Part shown: positions 18,138 through 27,127 of the stretch, one piece after another
Layout of the letters: each line of letters begins with the position of its first letter
How positions within the stretch are numbered: the first letter of the stretch is position 1
Assembly (NCBI GenBank): GCA_902777855.1
Contig: CACYVN010000010.1
Location: 1-57,665 of the forward strand
Direction of reading: 5' to 3'
DNA length: 57,665 nucleotides
From: an uncultured bacterium
Lineage (GTDB): Bacteria > Cyanobacteriota > Vampirovibrionia > Gastranaerophilales > Gastranaerophilaceae
Program-made: the position numbers and the translations under genes
Notes under the pieces: model-generated
The model's input: only the letters and a program-made list of their open reading frames with translations
The model's database searches: none
Told to the model about the DNA's origin: nothing

Positions 18138-20636
18138 ATGGAAGAAAAAAAAGATATATTTTTAACGATACATGGTCACTTTTATCAACCTCCGAGAGAA
18201 AATCCGTGGCTTGAAGCTATTGAGTTACAGGAAAGTGCTTTGCCTTGCCATGACTGGAACGAAAGGGTTTGTAGTGAATGTTATACTCCAAACTCCGTTT
18301 CAAGAGTGGTGGACAGCAGAAACAAAATTCTTGATATCGTCAATAACTACGAAAAAATGAGTTTCAATTTTGGTCCGACCTTGTTGTCGTGGATGGAAAT
18401 TTATGCCCCTTTGACTTATGAAAGAATTATTAAAGCGGATATTGTAAGTGTCAGTGAGCATGGCGGACACGGAAACGCTATTGCGCAGGTTTATAATCAT
18501 ATAATTATGCCTCTTGCAAACGAACACGACAAAGAAACCCAAATAAAATGGGGGATTCGGGATTTTGAATACCGTTTCGGCAGAAAGCCTGAAGGTATGT
18601 GGCTTGCTGAAACGGCAGTTGATGACGACACATTAAGACTTCTTGCCGATAACGGAATTAAATTCACCGTGCTTTCTCCGTATCAGGCATTAAAAATCAG
18701 AAAAAGCGGGGATAAGGACTGGCAGGATGTCAGCTGGGGAAATATTGACCCTGCAAGAAGTTACAAATATATAATCAAATCAGACTCGAAAAAATCAATA
18801 AATTTGTTCTTCTATGACGGTGCAATTTCACGTTCTGTTGCCTTTGATGAGCTTTTAAAAGACGGAAATAAGTTTATTCGCAGATTAAAAGAAGGGGTGT
18901 CAGAATCAAGAGATTATCCGCAACTTGTTAATATAGCAACTGATGGAGAAAGTTACGGACATCACACAAAATTTGGCGATATGGCACTTTCTTATGTGTT
19001 GAAAATCAAAGCGGAATCGGAAGGATTTAAGATTACCAATTATGGTGAATATCTTGAAAAATATGAAAGCGATTATGAAGCGGATATTAAACAGGCTTCA
19101 TCTTGGAGCTGTTTTCATGGTGTCGGCAGATGGAAAGAGGATTGCGGATGTTCAACAGGCGGTCAGCCCGGGTGGAACCAAAAATGGAGAAAACCTTTAA
19201 GAGAATCTCTCGATTTTCTTAGAGATAAACTTGCGATTATTTTTGAAAACGAAGGTAAAAAATACTTTAATGCTGATGCTTGGGATATTAGAAACAAATA
19301 CATTGATGTTGTTTTAAACAGAAATAATGCCGTAATAAAGAATTTTCAGAAAGCAAATTTCAGACCTGATTTGACTGAAACCGAAAAAGTCCGGGGGATG
19401 GAACTTTTGGAAATGCAAAGACAGGCAATGCTTATGTACACAAGTTGCGGCTGGTTTTTCAATGAAATTTCCGGTATTGAAACTGTTCAGATTATGAAAT
19501 ATGCAGCGAGAGCAATGCAGCTTGCCGCAAACTTCAGTAATGAAGATATTGAAACTCCGTTTTTGAGTATTCTTGATGAGGCTAAGAGTAACTTAAAAGA
19601 GCACGGGACAGGTAAAACTATTTATGAAAAATGGGTAAAACCGTCCGTTGTGAGCCTTAAAGAAGTTGCTGCTTTGTGGGCTATATCGTCTTTATATCAG
19701 GAATTTGAAGACGAAGAAGATGTTTATTGCTACAAAGTTCAGAGAAATAATTATCAGATGGTCGAAAAGGGTAATTCAAATCTTGTTATCGGTAATATTG
19801 AAGTTACTTCTAAAATAACTCTGCAAAAATCTAATCTTGTGTTTGCCTTAATGCAGTATGCTGACGGCGATTTCCATTGTGCGATTAAGGAATTTTCGTC
19901 TAATGAAGATTACAATGAGCTTAAAAATACGCTTATTAAAACATTTGTCCTTTACCCCCAGACAGAGATTATAAGAGCGTTAGACGAAAAATTTGGCAAA
20001 GAATACTTCACGCTTAAAGATATCTTCATTGAGGAAAGAAAGAAAATTTTGCAGATATTGTTAAAAGATCAATTGAAAAAATTCGCTACCCGCTATGAAG
20101 AAATGTACGATCAGGGCAAGAGTTCAATTTATCACATGCAGAGTTTAGGGCTTGAAATTCCGAAAGAATTTAAAATTAGTGCAGGTTATACATTAAGCCA
20201 CAGATATAACGAACTTTTGCAGGATAGCTCCGGATTTGTTGAAGAAAATGTTATTCAACAGATTATGGCTATAAATTATGAAGCTAAAAAGATGGGCATT
20301 GAAATTGATAAGGCTCCGTCAAATAAGAATTTTGCTAAAAAAGTTATCACAAACTTAAATCGTCTGACAAAGAGTTTTGAAGCACGACAGGCAGATTCTG
20401 TATCAGAGCTTTTTGCAGTGATTGAAAAACTTGAACTTAATATTGATATGTCGGAAGCTCAGAACATTTACTATAACAAAATTTATCATAGAATTGGCGA
20501 TATTATTGAGAATTATACAAAAGAGCCTAATCAGAAAGATATAGATTTTATAAATCTGCTTTTGTCAATCGGGGAAAAACTCAGCATTAATGTAGATTTT
20601 TATCGTATGAAACTTGATAAATTAGTGAATGTTTAG
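18138..20636 (+). CDS. Glycoside hydrolase family 57 protein with DUF3536
   Basis: This 832-residue cytoplasmic enzyme would act on alpha-glucans such as glycogen (amylase or 4-alpha-glucanotransferase chemistry). The N-terminal GH57 barrel begins IHGHFYQPPREN at residue 11. The PEGMWLAETAVD block places the likely nucleophile Glu at residue 158. NIATDGESYGHHT near residue 270 is a further conserved block. SSWSCFHGVGRWKEDCGC near residue 325 is typical of the DUF3536 subgroup. The C-terminal half is helical and family specific. GGAAAG precedes the ATG by 6-11 bases. No other glycogen gene is present nearby. The exact reaction of DUF3536 enzymes is not settled. Confidence 0.88.
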   Translation: MEEKKDIFLTIHGHFYQPPRENPWLEAIELQESALPCHDWNERVCSECYTPNSVSRVVDSRNKILDIVNNYEKMSFNFGPTLLSWMEIYAPLTYERIIKADIVSVSEHGGHGNAIAQVYNHIIMPLANEHDKETQIKWGIRDFEYRFGRKPEGMWLAETAVDDDTLRLLADNGIKFTVLSPYQALKIRKSGDKDWQDVSWGNIDPARSYKYIIKSDSKKSINLFFYDGAISRSVAFDELLKDGNKFIRRLKEGVSESRDYPQLVNIATDGESYGHHTKFGDMALSYVLKIKAESEGFKITNYGEYLEKYESDYEADIKQASSWSCFHGVGRWKEDCGCSTGGQPGWNQKWRKPLRESLDFLRDKLAIIFENEGKKYFNADAWDIRNKYIDVVLNRNNAVIKNFQKANFRPDLTETEKVRGMELLEMQRQAMLMYTSCGWFFNEISGIETVQIMKYAARAMQLAANFSNEDIETPFLSILDEAKSNLKEHGTGKTIYEKWVKPSVVSLKEVAALWAISSLYQEFEDEEDVYCYKVQRNNYQMVEKGNSNLVIGNIEVTSKITLQKSNLVFALMQYADGDFHCAIKEFSSNEDYNELKNTLIKTFVLYPQTEIIRALDEKFGKEYFTLKDIFIEERKKILQILLKDQLKKFATRYEEMYDQGKSSIYHMQSLGLEIPKEFKISAGYTLSHRYNELLQDSSGFVEENVIQQIMAINYEAKKMGIEIDKAPSNKNFAKKVITNLNRLTKSFEARQADSVSELFAVIEKLELNIDMSEAQNIYYNKIYHRIGDIIENYTKEPNQKDIDFINLLLSIGEKLSINVDFYRMKLDKLVNV

Positions 20637-20638
20637 TA

Positions 20639-20760
20639 AGGACGTTAGGACTATAAGATGTCAGGTTCTTTACAAGAATTATTTATTTTTAATATAGTAC
20701 TATTTTTACTAACATTAATTACCCGATACGAACTTAATGACTTAACCTCCTAATGTCTTT
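20639..20760 (+). repeat. Long imperfect inverted repeat between GH57 and murA
   Basis: GACGTTAGGA (20641-20650) faces TCCTAATGTC (20748-20757) with one G-T pair. Flanking bases extend the stem to about 13 pairs. The interior is AT rich. It may act as a terminator or be another dispersed repeat. Confidence 0.5.
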
Positions 20761-20898
20761 TAAACATTTTGAAACAATTTAACGGTTTTTCCGATTTTTC
20801 ATTTTTTCTTTACATATCGTAATTTATTTACATCAAACTTATAAGATTGTATTATGATATATTGTAGGATATGTAAATAGTTTCTTTTGGAGGCAAAA

Positions 20899-22215
20899 TT
20901 GACTCAAAAGTTTTATATAAAAGGCGGAACCCCACTAAAAGGCGAAGTACAAATCGGAGGTGCCAAAAACTCTGTACTCAAACTAATCGCAGCCGCTTTG
21001 CTTGTTAAAGGTTCAACAAAAATATATAATGTTCCTGAGTTAACGGATGTTGATATAATGCTCAAAGTTGTTGAACAGCTTGGGGCAAAAATTGATTATA
21101 ACAGAAAAGAAAAATCGGTTATAATTAATGCAACGGAGTTAACCAGCGTTACTGCGACCTATGAACTTGTAAGTAAAATGAGAGCATCATTTGTTGTTTT
21201 AGGTGCCCTTGTTTCTCGCTGCAGAGAGGCAAAAGTTGCAATGCCCGGCGGTTGTGCAATCGGCGAACGCAGAGTTGATTTTCATATCAAGGGTTTAGAA
21301 GCTCTCGGTGCAAAGATTAAAATAGAAAACGGTTATGTTATTGCCAAGGCAAATAAACTTGTCGGTGCGGAAGTTTATCTTGATATCCCGTCTGTTGGGG
21401 CAACCGAGAATATAATGCTTGCATCTGTTTTGGCAGAAGGTTCAACCCGTATTCAAAATGCAGCGCAGGAACCTGAAATTATTGATTTGGCAAACTTTTT
21501 AAATACAATGGGCGCAGATGTTAATGGAGCAGGTACATCTGAAATTATAATTAATGGTGTTAAACCTGAGCATTTGCATTCAATTGAATATACTACTATT
21601 CCTGACAGAATTGAAGCCGGAACTTATATGACTGCAATTATTGCGACTAAAGGTAAAGGTATTATCAGAAATATTTATCCTGCGCATTTGACTTTCTACA
21701 CAAACAAATTGCTGAAAATGGGTGCAAATATTAAGCTTTTGGACCCGACATCAATGGAAGTCAGCTGCAAAAACAGATTAAATTCCATTAATTATATAAC
21801 TCAACCGTATCCTGGATTCCCGACAGATTTACAATCAATGGCTATGGTGCTTTTGACAACATCAAACGGTGTAGGGATTATTACCGAAAGTCTGTATGAA
21901 AACCGTTTTATGCAGGTCCCTGATTTAAACAGAATGGGAGCAGATATTCATCAGGACAGAAACCATGCAATTATTAAAGGAGTAAAAAAGCTTTCAGGAA
22001 CTAATCTTACGGCAAGCGATTTAAGAGCAGGAGCAGCTTTGGTTGTTGCGGCTTTGATGGCTGACGGAGAATCTATTGTTGAAAAAATACATCATATAGA
22101 TAGAGGATACGAAAATTTTGAAAATAAGATAAGATTGTTGGGAGGGAAGATAGAAAGAAGAGACGAGAATTCCCTGAACCTAACGGAGGCTAAACATAAT
22201 GAGTCCTACTTATAA
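20899..22215 (+). CDS. murA: UDP-N-acetylglucosamine 1-carboxyvinyltransferase
   Basis: MurA makes the first committed peptidoglycan precursor by moving enolpyruvate from PEP to UDP-GlcNAc. The protein is 438 residues if read from TTG 20899, which has GGAGG at 20889-20893, five bases upstream. The in-frame TTG at 20887 overlaps that binding site and is unlikely. Lys23-Asn24 of the GGAKNSVLKL motif and the catalytic Cys119 in AMPGGCAIGERRVDFHI are present; Cys here predicts fosfomycin sensitivity by the usual mechanism. Other EPT-family blocks include FPTDLQSMAM and DLRAGAALVVAAL. Its last 17 bases overlap the RWYD-repeat gene, so the two are translated together. Confidence 0.95.
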   Translation: MTQKFYIKGGTPLKGEVQIGGAKNSVLKLIAAALLVKGSTKIYNVPELTDVDIMLKVVEQLGAKIDYNRKEKSVIINATELTSVTATYELVSKMRASFVVLGALVSRCREAKVAMPGGCAIGERRVDFHIKGLEALGAKIKIENGYVIAKANKLVGAEVYLDIPSVGATENIMLASVLAEGSTRIQNAAQEPEIIDLANFLNTMGADVNGAGTSEIIINGVKPEHLHSIEYTTIPDRIEAGTYMTAIIATKGKGIIRNIYPAHLTFYTNKLLKMGANIKLLDPTSMEVSCKNRLNSINYITQPYPGFPTDLQSMAMVLLTTSNGVGIITESLYENRFMQVPDLNRMGADIHQDRNHAIIKGVKKLSGTNLTASDLRAGAALVVAALMADGESIVEKIHHIDRGYENFENKIRLLGGKIERRDENSLNLTEAKHNESYL

Positions 22216-22546
22216 ACGCTGGTATGATCATGACCCGTTATTGTTGGAAGTAATCGATTTGTTAAGAAATTATCAAACCGAGTTAAAAGCACAGGCGGAA
22301 ATATTTTTACAAAAGATTGAAGAAAAAGTTTCAAAAGAAACCATTGATAAGTTTTATGCAATGGTAAAGCCGGTTAATGCTAATAACAGATGGTATGACA
22401 AAGATCCGGTTATTTCCAAGACGGTTGAAATTTTGAGAATAGTTCCTCCTGAAGCACAGAGATTATGTGCGGAAAACTTTATCAAAACCCTAAAAGATAT
22501 GGGTATTGAATACACAAGTCCTAACACCCCGAATACAGCCAATTAA
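22199..22546 (+). CDS. Small RWYD-repeat protein (paralogue of 28742-29110)
   Basis: This 115-residue protein is unrecognised. It contains two copies of a ~57-residue unit: RWYDHDP at 7-13 and RWYDKDP at 64-70. Each is followed by a hydrophobic helix-like stretch (LLLEVIDLLRNY and VISKTVEILRIV) and a second helix with alternating Ala, Gln and Glu. No signal peptide or membrane segment is present, so it is probably a soluble helical protein. The ATG lies inside the end of murA and has GGAGG at 22185-22189. A paralogue ends the fixCX operon. The position suggests a small partner protein for the operon it sits in, or simply a conserved rider. Confidence 0.85.
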   Translation: MSPTYKRWYDHDPLLLEVIDLLRNYQTELKAQAEIFLQKIEEKVSKETIDKFYAMVKPVNANNRWYDKDPVISKTVEILRIVPPEAQRLCAENFIKTLKDMGIEYTSPNTPNTAN

Positions 22547-22570
22547 AAATAAAAACAGAATAAAATTAAA

Positions 22571-22605
22571 AGTAAGGTGTACAATTTTGTACACCTTACT
22601 TTTTA
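22571..22605 (+). terminator. Intrinsic terminator after the murA operon
   Basis: AGTAAGGTGTACA (22571-22583) pairs with TGTACACCTTACT (22588-22600), followed by TTTTT. This is a strong 13-bp stem. Confidence 0.88.
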
Positions 22606-22657
22606 CGTAATACATATTAATAATTATATAAATGTATTATAAAATATGTGTATTGTT

Positions 22658-23095
22658 TTATTTTTCAATCATAAATGTTACGGGGCCGTCATTAATCAGT
22701 TCAACATCCATCATTGCACCAAACCTTCCTGTTTTGGTTTCAATTCCCTGCGCTTTTATTTGAGATACAAAATATTCATAGAGTTTGTTTGCCCTGTCAG
22801 GTATTTCTGCGTTGTCAAAGCTCGGGCGTGTGCCTTTTTTGCAATCTCCGCACAGGGTAAACTGCGAAACCACAAGCATTTGCCCGCCAACATCTTTAAG
22901 TGACAGGTTCATTTTGTCGTTTTCGTCCTCAAATATACGCAGATTAACAAGTTTTTGAGCCAGTTTATCAGCATTTCCCTCACTGTCGCCTTTTTGAACT
23001 CCCAAAAATACAAGCAAGCCGCTATCAATTGAAGAAAATAGTTTTCCCTCTATTGTGACTGATGCTCTTTTTACTCTTTGAATTAATGCTTTCAC
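22658..23095 (-). CDS. dtd: D-aminoacyl-tRNA deacylase
   Basis: This 145-residue enzyme removes D-amino acids (and glycine) wrongly attached to tRNA. It starts with GTG 23095 ([13 protein letters not shown], the normal DTD N-terminus). The active-site motifs SQFTLCGDC near residue 76 (family SQFTL) and the C-terminal GPVTFMIEK (family NxGPVT, here with NDGPVT) are both clear. The length is that of the family. It begins three bases after the stop of thyX and is co-transcribed with it. An AGGA lies right before the start. Confidence 0.95.
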   Translation of the reverse strand: MKALIQRVKRASVTIEGKLFSSIDSGLLVFLGVQKGDSEGNADKLAQKLVNLRIFEDENDKMNLSLKDVGGQMLVVSQFTLCGDCKKGTRPSFDNAEIPDRANKLYEYFVSQIKAQGIETKTGRFGAMMDVELINDGPVTFMIEK

Positions 23096-23098
23096 TTC

Positions 23099-23818
23099 CT
23101 ACACACCTGCTTTGGCAAAGAGTTCTGATTTTGTTATTTTTCTTCCGCAGGATTTGTGTTCGTCGCAGAAGCCGAGAAATTCGCATTTTGGTACAAGGTA
23201 TTCTTTGAGCCACGGTTCTTCTTTGGTAATCTCATCGCACATAGCCTTGACCATCATCCTGATTTCATACTGGGCTCGTGTGCAGAGTCTTAATTGTGCA
23301 AGATGAATGAGTTCTCTTAAATTCAGACTTGCAACAAGCGATGAAGATGTGGCATTCGGAAGAACAAATCTTGCATCTTCAGCAGGAATCCCCGCATCAA
23401 CAAATTCCTGATATTTGTCTGAAATTTCGCCCATAAATGCGATAAATTTTTCTTTTAATTCCGGATTTTTATCTATAGTTGGCGGAATAATATAGTCAAA
23501 CTGCCCTTTTTCCTGAACGTATCTTTGAGATTTTTGGGAGAATGACATCAGTCGGTGGCGCACTAATTGGTGAGTGCATGCTCTTGAAACATTTGATATC
23601 GCAAAACTTACCTGAATATGCTCAATAGTTGAATGATGACCTGATGCAACAACATTTTTTATAAGTTTTAACATTTTTTCTTCATCTGTAGAACTTTCAT
23701 AAATATTAATTGGCGTATCTGCGCTGTAACATGTTCTGCATGCCGTGTAAACCGTTCTTAACATATCTTTTGGTTTTGAAATCAACTTCACAACCGGTTT
23801 GTTATTTCTTTCTTCCAT
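23099..23818 (-). CDS. thyX: Flavin-dependent thymidylate synthase
   Basis: ThyX makes dTMP from dUMP with FAD and methylenetetrahydrofolate; no thyA-type gene is in the window. The 239-residue protein has the ThyX signature RHRLMSFSQKSQRY near residues 83-96 (RHRxxSxxxxSxRY). Other conserved parts are STIEHIQVSFAISNVSRACTHQ before it and LVASLNLRELIHLAQLRLC after it. A cysteine-rich C-terminus (CEFLGFCDEHKSCG) is unusual and could bind a metal, though I cannot show that. GAGGAG is 10-15 bases before the ATG. dtd follows three bases later. Confidence 0.95.
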   Translation of the reverse strand: MEERNNKPVVKLISKPKDMLRTVYTACRTCYSADTPINIYESSTDEEKMLKLIKNVVASGHHSTIEHIQVSFAISNVSRACTHQLVRHRLMSFSQKSQRYVQEKGQFDYIIPPTIDKNPELKEKFIAFMGEISDKYQEFVDAGIPAEDARFVLPNATSSSLVASLNLRELIHLAQLRLCTRAQYEIRMMVKAMCDEITKEEPWLKEYLVPKCEFLGFCDEHKSCGRKITKSELFAKAGV

Positions 23819-24264
23819 AATCCCTTAACTCCTCTTTTATAAAAATGATAGTAAAAAAAAATGCTTATTGCAATTATTAAAATATCTTCACAATTCAAGC
23901 ATGGGGGGAAATTCAAGCCGGATGACATGTTTGAATGTGTGCAAGAGTATTTTAATTTTTTTTTACAAAATTATTGTAAATTTTTCATCAAAAATTAATA
24001 ATTGTGCAAATTTACTCAAAGTGTGAATTTTTGAGATTTTGTCAAAAAAAATTGTAAAGACTTTGGCATGTAAATAAAAAAATATTGGTCAAAATTTAAA
24101 ATTTATTCTATGATAAATTTACTTAATCGGGAACGAGATTTTTAAACAAGCAATCAGAAATTTTTTTTCTTTTTACTTCATTTATCCATCCATTGAACGA
24201 TTAAATTTTTATGGGAAACAGTTTATTATATAGAAAGAGAAAGTGTAGTCCGGAGGTAGTTTAG
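23819..24264. other. 446-base AT-rich intergenic region before cobO
   Basis: Divergent promoters for thyX (leftwards) and cobO (rightwards) must lie here. A possible promoter is TTGGTC, an 18-base gap and TATGAT near 24085-24115, which would give a ~150-base leader before cobO. No reading frame longer than a few codons with a binding site is apparent. I saw no cobalamin riboswitch B12 box in the leader. Nothing else could be recognised. Confidence 0.5.
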
Positions 24265-24798
24265 GTGTTAGAGCACGGTTATATACAAATTTATACGGGG
24301 GATGGCAAGGGAAAAACAACTGCAGCATTAGGTCTTGCTTTACGTGCATTGGGTCATGGCTGGAAAGTTTTGGTTATTCAGTTTACCAAGGGTGACGGTG
24401 CAACTACTTACGGTGAAATGCTTTCATCATCAAAATTTTTGCCTAATCTTGAAGTAATTCAGTTTGGGATGGACAGAGTTTGCTATTCACACAATGTCTG
24501 CTTGGAAGACTACAAAGAAGCCAAAAAAGGCTGGGAAAAAGCCAAAGAAGCCATCAATTCCGGCGAATATCAGCTTGTAATTTTAGATGAAATCAATATT
24601 TGTACGGCAATGAATATGATTAAAGTCAGTGATATTAAAGATGTATTATTGCATAAACCTGAGAACTTAGAGGTTGTATTAACAGGTCGCTATGCACACC
24701 CTGAACTTATTGCTATGGCTCATTTGGTTACCGAAATGAAGCCGATTAAGCACTACTTTGATATTGGTGTTATGGCAAGACAGGGTATTGAATATTAA
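24265..24798 (+). CDS. cobO: Corrinoid adenosyltransferase (CobO/BtuR family)
   Basis: This 177-residue enzyme moves the 5'-deoxyadenosyl group of ATP to cob(I)alamin or a precursor, giving the coenzyme form. The P-loop GDGKGKTTAALGLALRALG is at residues 13-31, followed by VLVIQFTKGD, and LVILDEINIC near residue 106 (Walker B). The length is typical. The start is GTG 24265, with GGAGG at 24252-24256, eight bases away. It stands alone, so it may serve salvage of corrinoids and not de novo synthesis. The terminator at 24820 follows. Confidence 0.93.
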   Translation: MLEHGYIQIYTGDGKGKTTAALGLALRALGHGWKVLVIQFTKGDGATTYGEMLSSSKFLPNLEVIQFGMDRVCYSHNVCLEDYKEAKKGWEKAKEAINSGEYQLVILDEINICTAMNMIKVSDIKDVLLHKPENLEVVLTGRYAHPELIAMAHLVTEMKPIKHYFDIGVMARQGIEY

Positions 24799-24819
24799 TA
24801 AAGGATATTAAGAAGAGAT

Positions 24820-24848
24820 AAGACGGATTATTTTAATCCGTCTTTTTT
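24820..24848. terminator. Terminator shared by cobO and the WG-repeat gene
   Basis: AAGACGGATTA (24820-24830) pairs with TAATCCGTCTT (24834-24844), followed by a T run. It overlaps the stop of the converging gene. Confidence 0.85.
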
Positions 24849-25746
24849 AATTCATTTTGCGTTTTAAATCGTTACGAAAATCCGTCAGAGGCCCCGAATT
24901 AGGATTACGCATAATCTGGTAGTATTTCTGGGCATAAGTTATCGGATATTTGGGAACCCAGCTGAATTTTTTATAAATATTTATTGTATCTGCCCCGTAT
25001 GAGAGCATAAGATCATCAATAGTCTGTTCGTGTGCAGGAGAAATAGAGGATATAATTTTTATGATGTAATCCGAAAAAGTAAGTACCGAATAACCTGATA
25101 CAACTCCTGTATCCTTAATGAATTTGTATAAATTCAGTCCGCTGTCTTCATCATATATATGAGTTTTTGCATTTTCAGGTAATATAAGTGCTCCGGAGTC
25201 CGCTTTTTCTATTTCATACCATTCACCTTTGTATAAAATTCTCATTACACTCTGAGACGGCATATATATATCATCAAACTCGTTGTCTAACAATATTTTT
25301 CCATCAAAATTCATCACTCCGTATTTGTAATTTTTATATGTTAAAAACATTCTGCCGAAAAGCAGATCAATTTTTTGGTATTTGTGCGGAATAATCAATT
25401 TACCGTATTCATCGTATAACCCGAAATCATTTGAGTTCCCGAATTTAGCATATTTCCCGATAATTCTGTCACTGTGGCGGTATTTTGGTTCAATTATAAT
25501 ATGTCCTTTTTCATCAGTTAGCCCGAATTTATCGTTTTTACCCTGAACAAGCCATGTGTGGTATCCTATACGAATCATTTTTTTATAAATGGCATCTGTT
25601 AAAACAGTACCGTCTTGGTCTTTTAATCCCCATTTTTCATTTTCCTGATATAAAATGACGTCATCATTTGTAAAACCTGTATTATCTGCATAAACAGGTG
25701 TATACATAAAACAAAAAAGACTTAATATAACCAAAAATTTCTTCAT
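24847..25746 (-). CDS. Secreted WG-repeat protein
   Basis: This 299-residue protein begins at ATG 25746, which opens a signal peptide (MKKFLVILSLFCFMYTPVYA). The longer frame to 25845 would put 33 odd residues before it. The mature part has WG-type beta repeats, each ~25-30 residues: KWGLKDQDGTVLTDAIYKKM, KFGLTDEKGHIIIEPKYRH, DFGLYDEYGKLIIPHKYQK, KYGVMNFDGKILLDNEFDD. WG repeats form beta-sheet surfaces for unknown ligands. The C-terminal ~80 residues are not repeats. TATAAT ends six bases before the ATG, so the transcript is probably leaderless. It diverges from the HExxH gene across 46 bases. Confidence 0.85.
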   Translation of the reverse strand: MKKFLVILSLFCFMYTPVYADNTGFTNDDVILYQENEKWGLKDQDGTVLTDAIYKKMIRIGYHTWLVQGKNDKFGLTDEKGHIIIEPKYRHSDRIIGKYAKFGNSNDFGLYDEYGKLIIPHKYQKIDLLFGRMFLTYKNYKYGVMNFDGKILLDNEFDDIYMPSQSVMRILYKGEWYEIEKADSGALILPENAKTHIYDEDSGLNLYKFIKDTGVVSGYSVLTFSDYIIKIISSISPAHEQTIDDLMLSYGADTINIYKKFSWVPKYPITYAQKYYQIMRNPNSGPLTDFRNDLKRKMN

Positions 25747-25752
25747 AATCTG

Positions 25753-25758
25753 ATTATA
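25753..25758 (-). promoter_or_regulatory. -10 box TATAAT six bases before the WG-repeat gene
   Basis: Read on the minus strand, TATAAT is followed by CAGATT and then ATG 25746. No ribosome binding site fits between them. Confidence 0.7.
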
Positions 25759-25792
25759 GCAAAAAATTTCATATCTGAGTTTTATATCAGGC

Positions 25793-26617
25793 ATGATTAT
25801 AAATAAATTGTCTAACAGTGTAAAAATCCCATATGAACTTGTCAAAGGCTCTTTTGCTCAAAGACAGGCAAAAGCGGATAAAATGACAGAGAAGATACAT
25901 GCAAATTTATTTTTAGGGTTAAAAGATGATTATACAATTTTTACTTTTGAGCAATTGCAAAAAACTATAAAAGATGTATTACCCGATAAAAATTTAAAAG
26001 TCATAGTTCAGAGCCTTTCAGAAGAACAAAGTAAACATTGTGAAGGTTTATGCGAAGTTTTATATAACAAGGACAAAGAAATACGAGCAATATCTATCGG
26101 TATGGGCGGAATATCCGAGTCAATTCGGAGTGTACATATTCCGGCGTTCTTACATGAAGTTCAACATTTTGCTGATGATATTTACCATCCGAAATATTTA
26201 TCAAGATTACAAAGTTTGAATAAAAAAGGACTTGCTAATAAAAAATACGATATTTTTTATGATACTTATTACTATTGCCCTGAGCTTATAGAAAGCAAGC
26301 AGGATAAAAAAGATGCCCTGAAAATTATCAAAAACAGAACAAAAAAATTTTTAAGACGTTTAAGTATTGGGCAAAAAATGGACTATCTTCAGGATATGCG
26401 TTATTCTTTATTAAGTGAAATTGAAGCCTACAGAAGACAAAGAACGATTGCTCAGGAATTGAAATCTAAAGGATTTAGGATTAAAGATTTTGACTTGGGA
26501 AATTATCCGAAGAACGGACTTTTTGAAGAAAAAATTGAATTATTAAAAAATCTTGCTCTTGAATACATGACAAAAGAACGTTCAAAACACGCAAGCCGTT
26601 TAAATAAACATAAATAA
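25793..26617 (+). CDS. HExxH metallopeptidase-like protein of unknown family
   Basis: This 274-residue protein has a zinc-peptidase motif, HEVQH, at about residues 121-125 (context AFLHEVQHFADD). A glutamate in SEIEAYRRQ near residue 208 is well placed as a third ligand, as in minimal gluzincin-type proteases. No signal peptide is seen; it may act inside the cell or be released by another route. The rest, rich in Lys and Tyr, matches nothing I know. The start has no ribosome binding site; TATATC stands four bases before the ATG. It is followed by a convergent secreted protein gene. Confidence 0.65.
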   Translation: MIINKLSNSVKIPYELVKGSFAQRQAKADKMTEKIHANLFLGLKDDYTIFTFEQLQKTIKDVLPDKNLKVIVQSLSEEQSKHCEGLCEVLYNKDKEIRAISIGMGGISESIRSVHIPAFLHEVQHFADDIYHPKYLSRLQSLNKKGLANKKYDIFYDTYYYCPELIESKQDKKDALKIIKNRTKKFLRRLSIGQKMDYLQDMRYSLLSEIEAYRRQRTIAQELKSKGFRIKDFDLGNYPKNGLFEEKIELLKNLALEYMTKERSKHASRLNKHK

Positions 26618-26619
26618 TT

Positions 26620-27012
26620 CTATTTGAATTTACATAGTTTAGTGGTCATTACATAAATAGCTGTGCCTTCAACAACCGGCTGAAACTGGGCATATTTGTT
26701 ATAATCACCGTTTATAAAGCCGTCATTTTCGTCATAAGAATCTAATACCCCGATTTTATAAGTTCGTTTTGCGCAGTTTATTTCATACTGCCCTAATGTG
26801 TAATGTACCTGTTTACCGTTAACCGGTTCATATTGACCTTTGTTGTAGGCTTTTAAAAGAAATGAGTATCCGTACATATTTCCTAATCCGGTTATTCCGT
26901 CTTTATAAACGTAATTATTCGGTGCAATACGTTCCCATTCTTCTGATTCTTTGCTCATTACCGGCATGATGCAAAATAAAAATAATATAAGAAGTGAAAT
27001 GAACTTTTTCAT
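26620..27012 (-). CDS. Small secreted protein of unknown function
   Basis: This 130-residue protein has a signal peptide (MKKFISLLILFLFCIMPVMS, cleavage near residue 20). The mature part is Tyr-rich and beta-like (NYVYKDGITGLGNMYGYSFLLKAYNKG, then CAKRTYKIGVLDSYDEND). Two cysteines near residues 85 and 126 could pair. It starts as a leaderless transcript would: TATAAT then seven bases then ATG. I cannot name the family. It is compact with the HExxH gene (2 bases between the stops). Confidence 0.7.
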   Translation of the reverse strand: MKKFISLLILFLFCIMPVMSKESEEWERIAPNNYVYKDGITGLGNMYGYSFLLKAYNKGQYEPVNGKQVHYTLGQYEINCAKRTYKIGVLDSYDENDGFINGDYNKYAQFQPVVEGTAIYVMTTKLCKFK

Positions 27013-27019
27013 ACTAATT

Positions 27020-27025
27020 ATTATA
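27020..27025 (-). promoter_or_regulatory. -10 box TATAAT seven bases before the gene at 27012
   Basis: On the minus strand TATAAT is followed by AATTAGT and ATG. No ribosome binding site is visible. Confidence 0.6.
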
Positions 27026-27127
27026 ATGATTTATTGTTGATTTGCCAATATTATCCTATGTAAAGTCAGTTAAACTAATTTACAATGGGTAAAATTTATT
27101 GTATAATTAGAACGAATAAGGAGTGAT

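Noticed and set aside
24100-24264. Cobalamin riboswitch before cobO
   Set aside because: No B12 box or the paired core of that riboswitch could be found in the leader.
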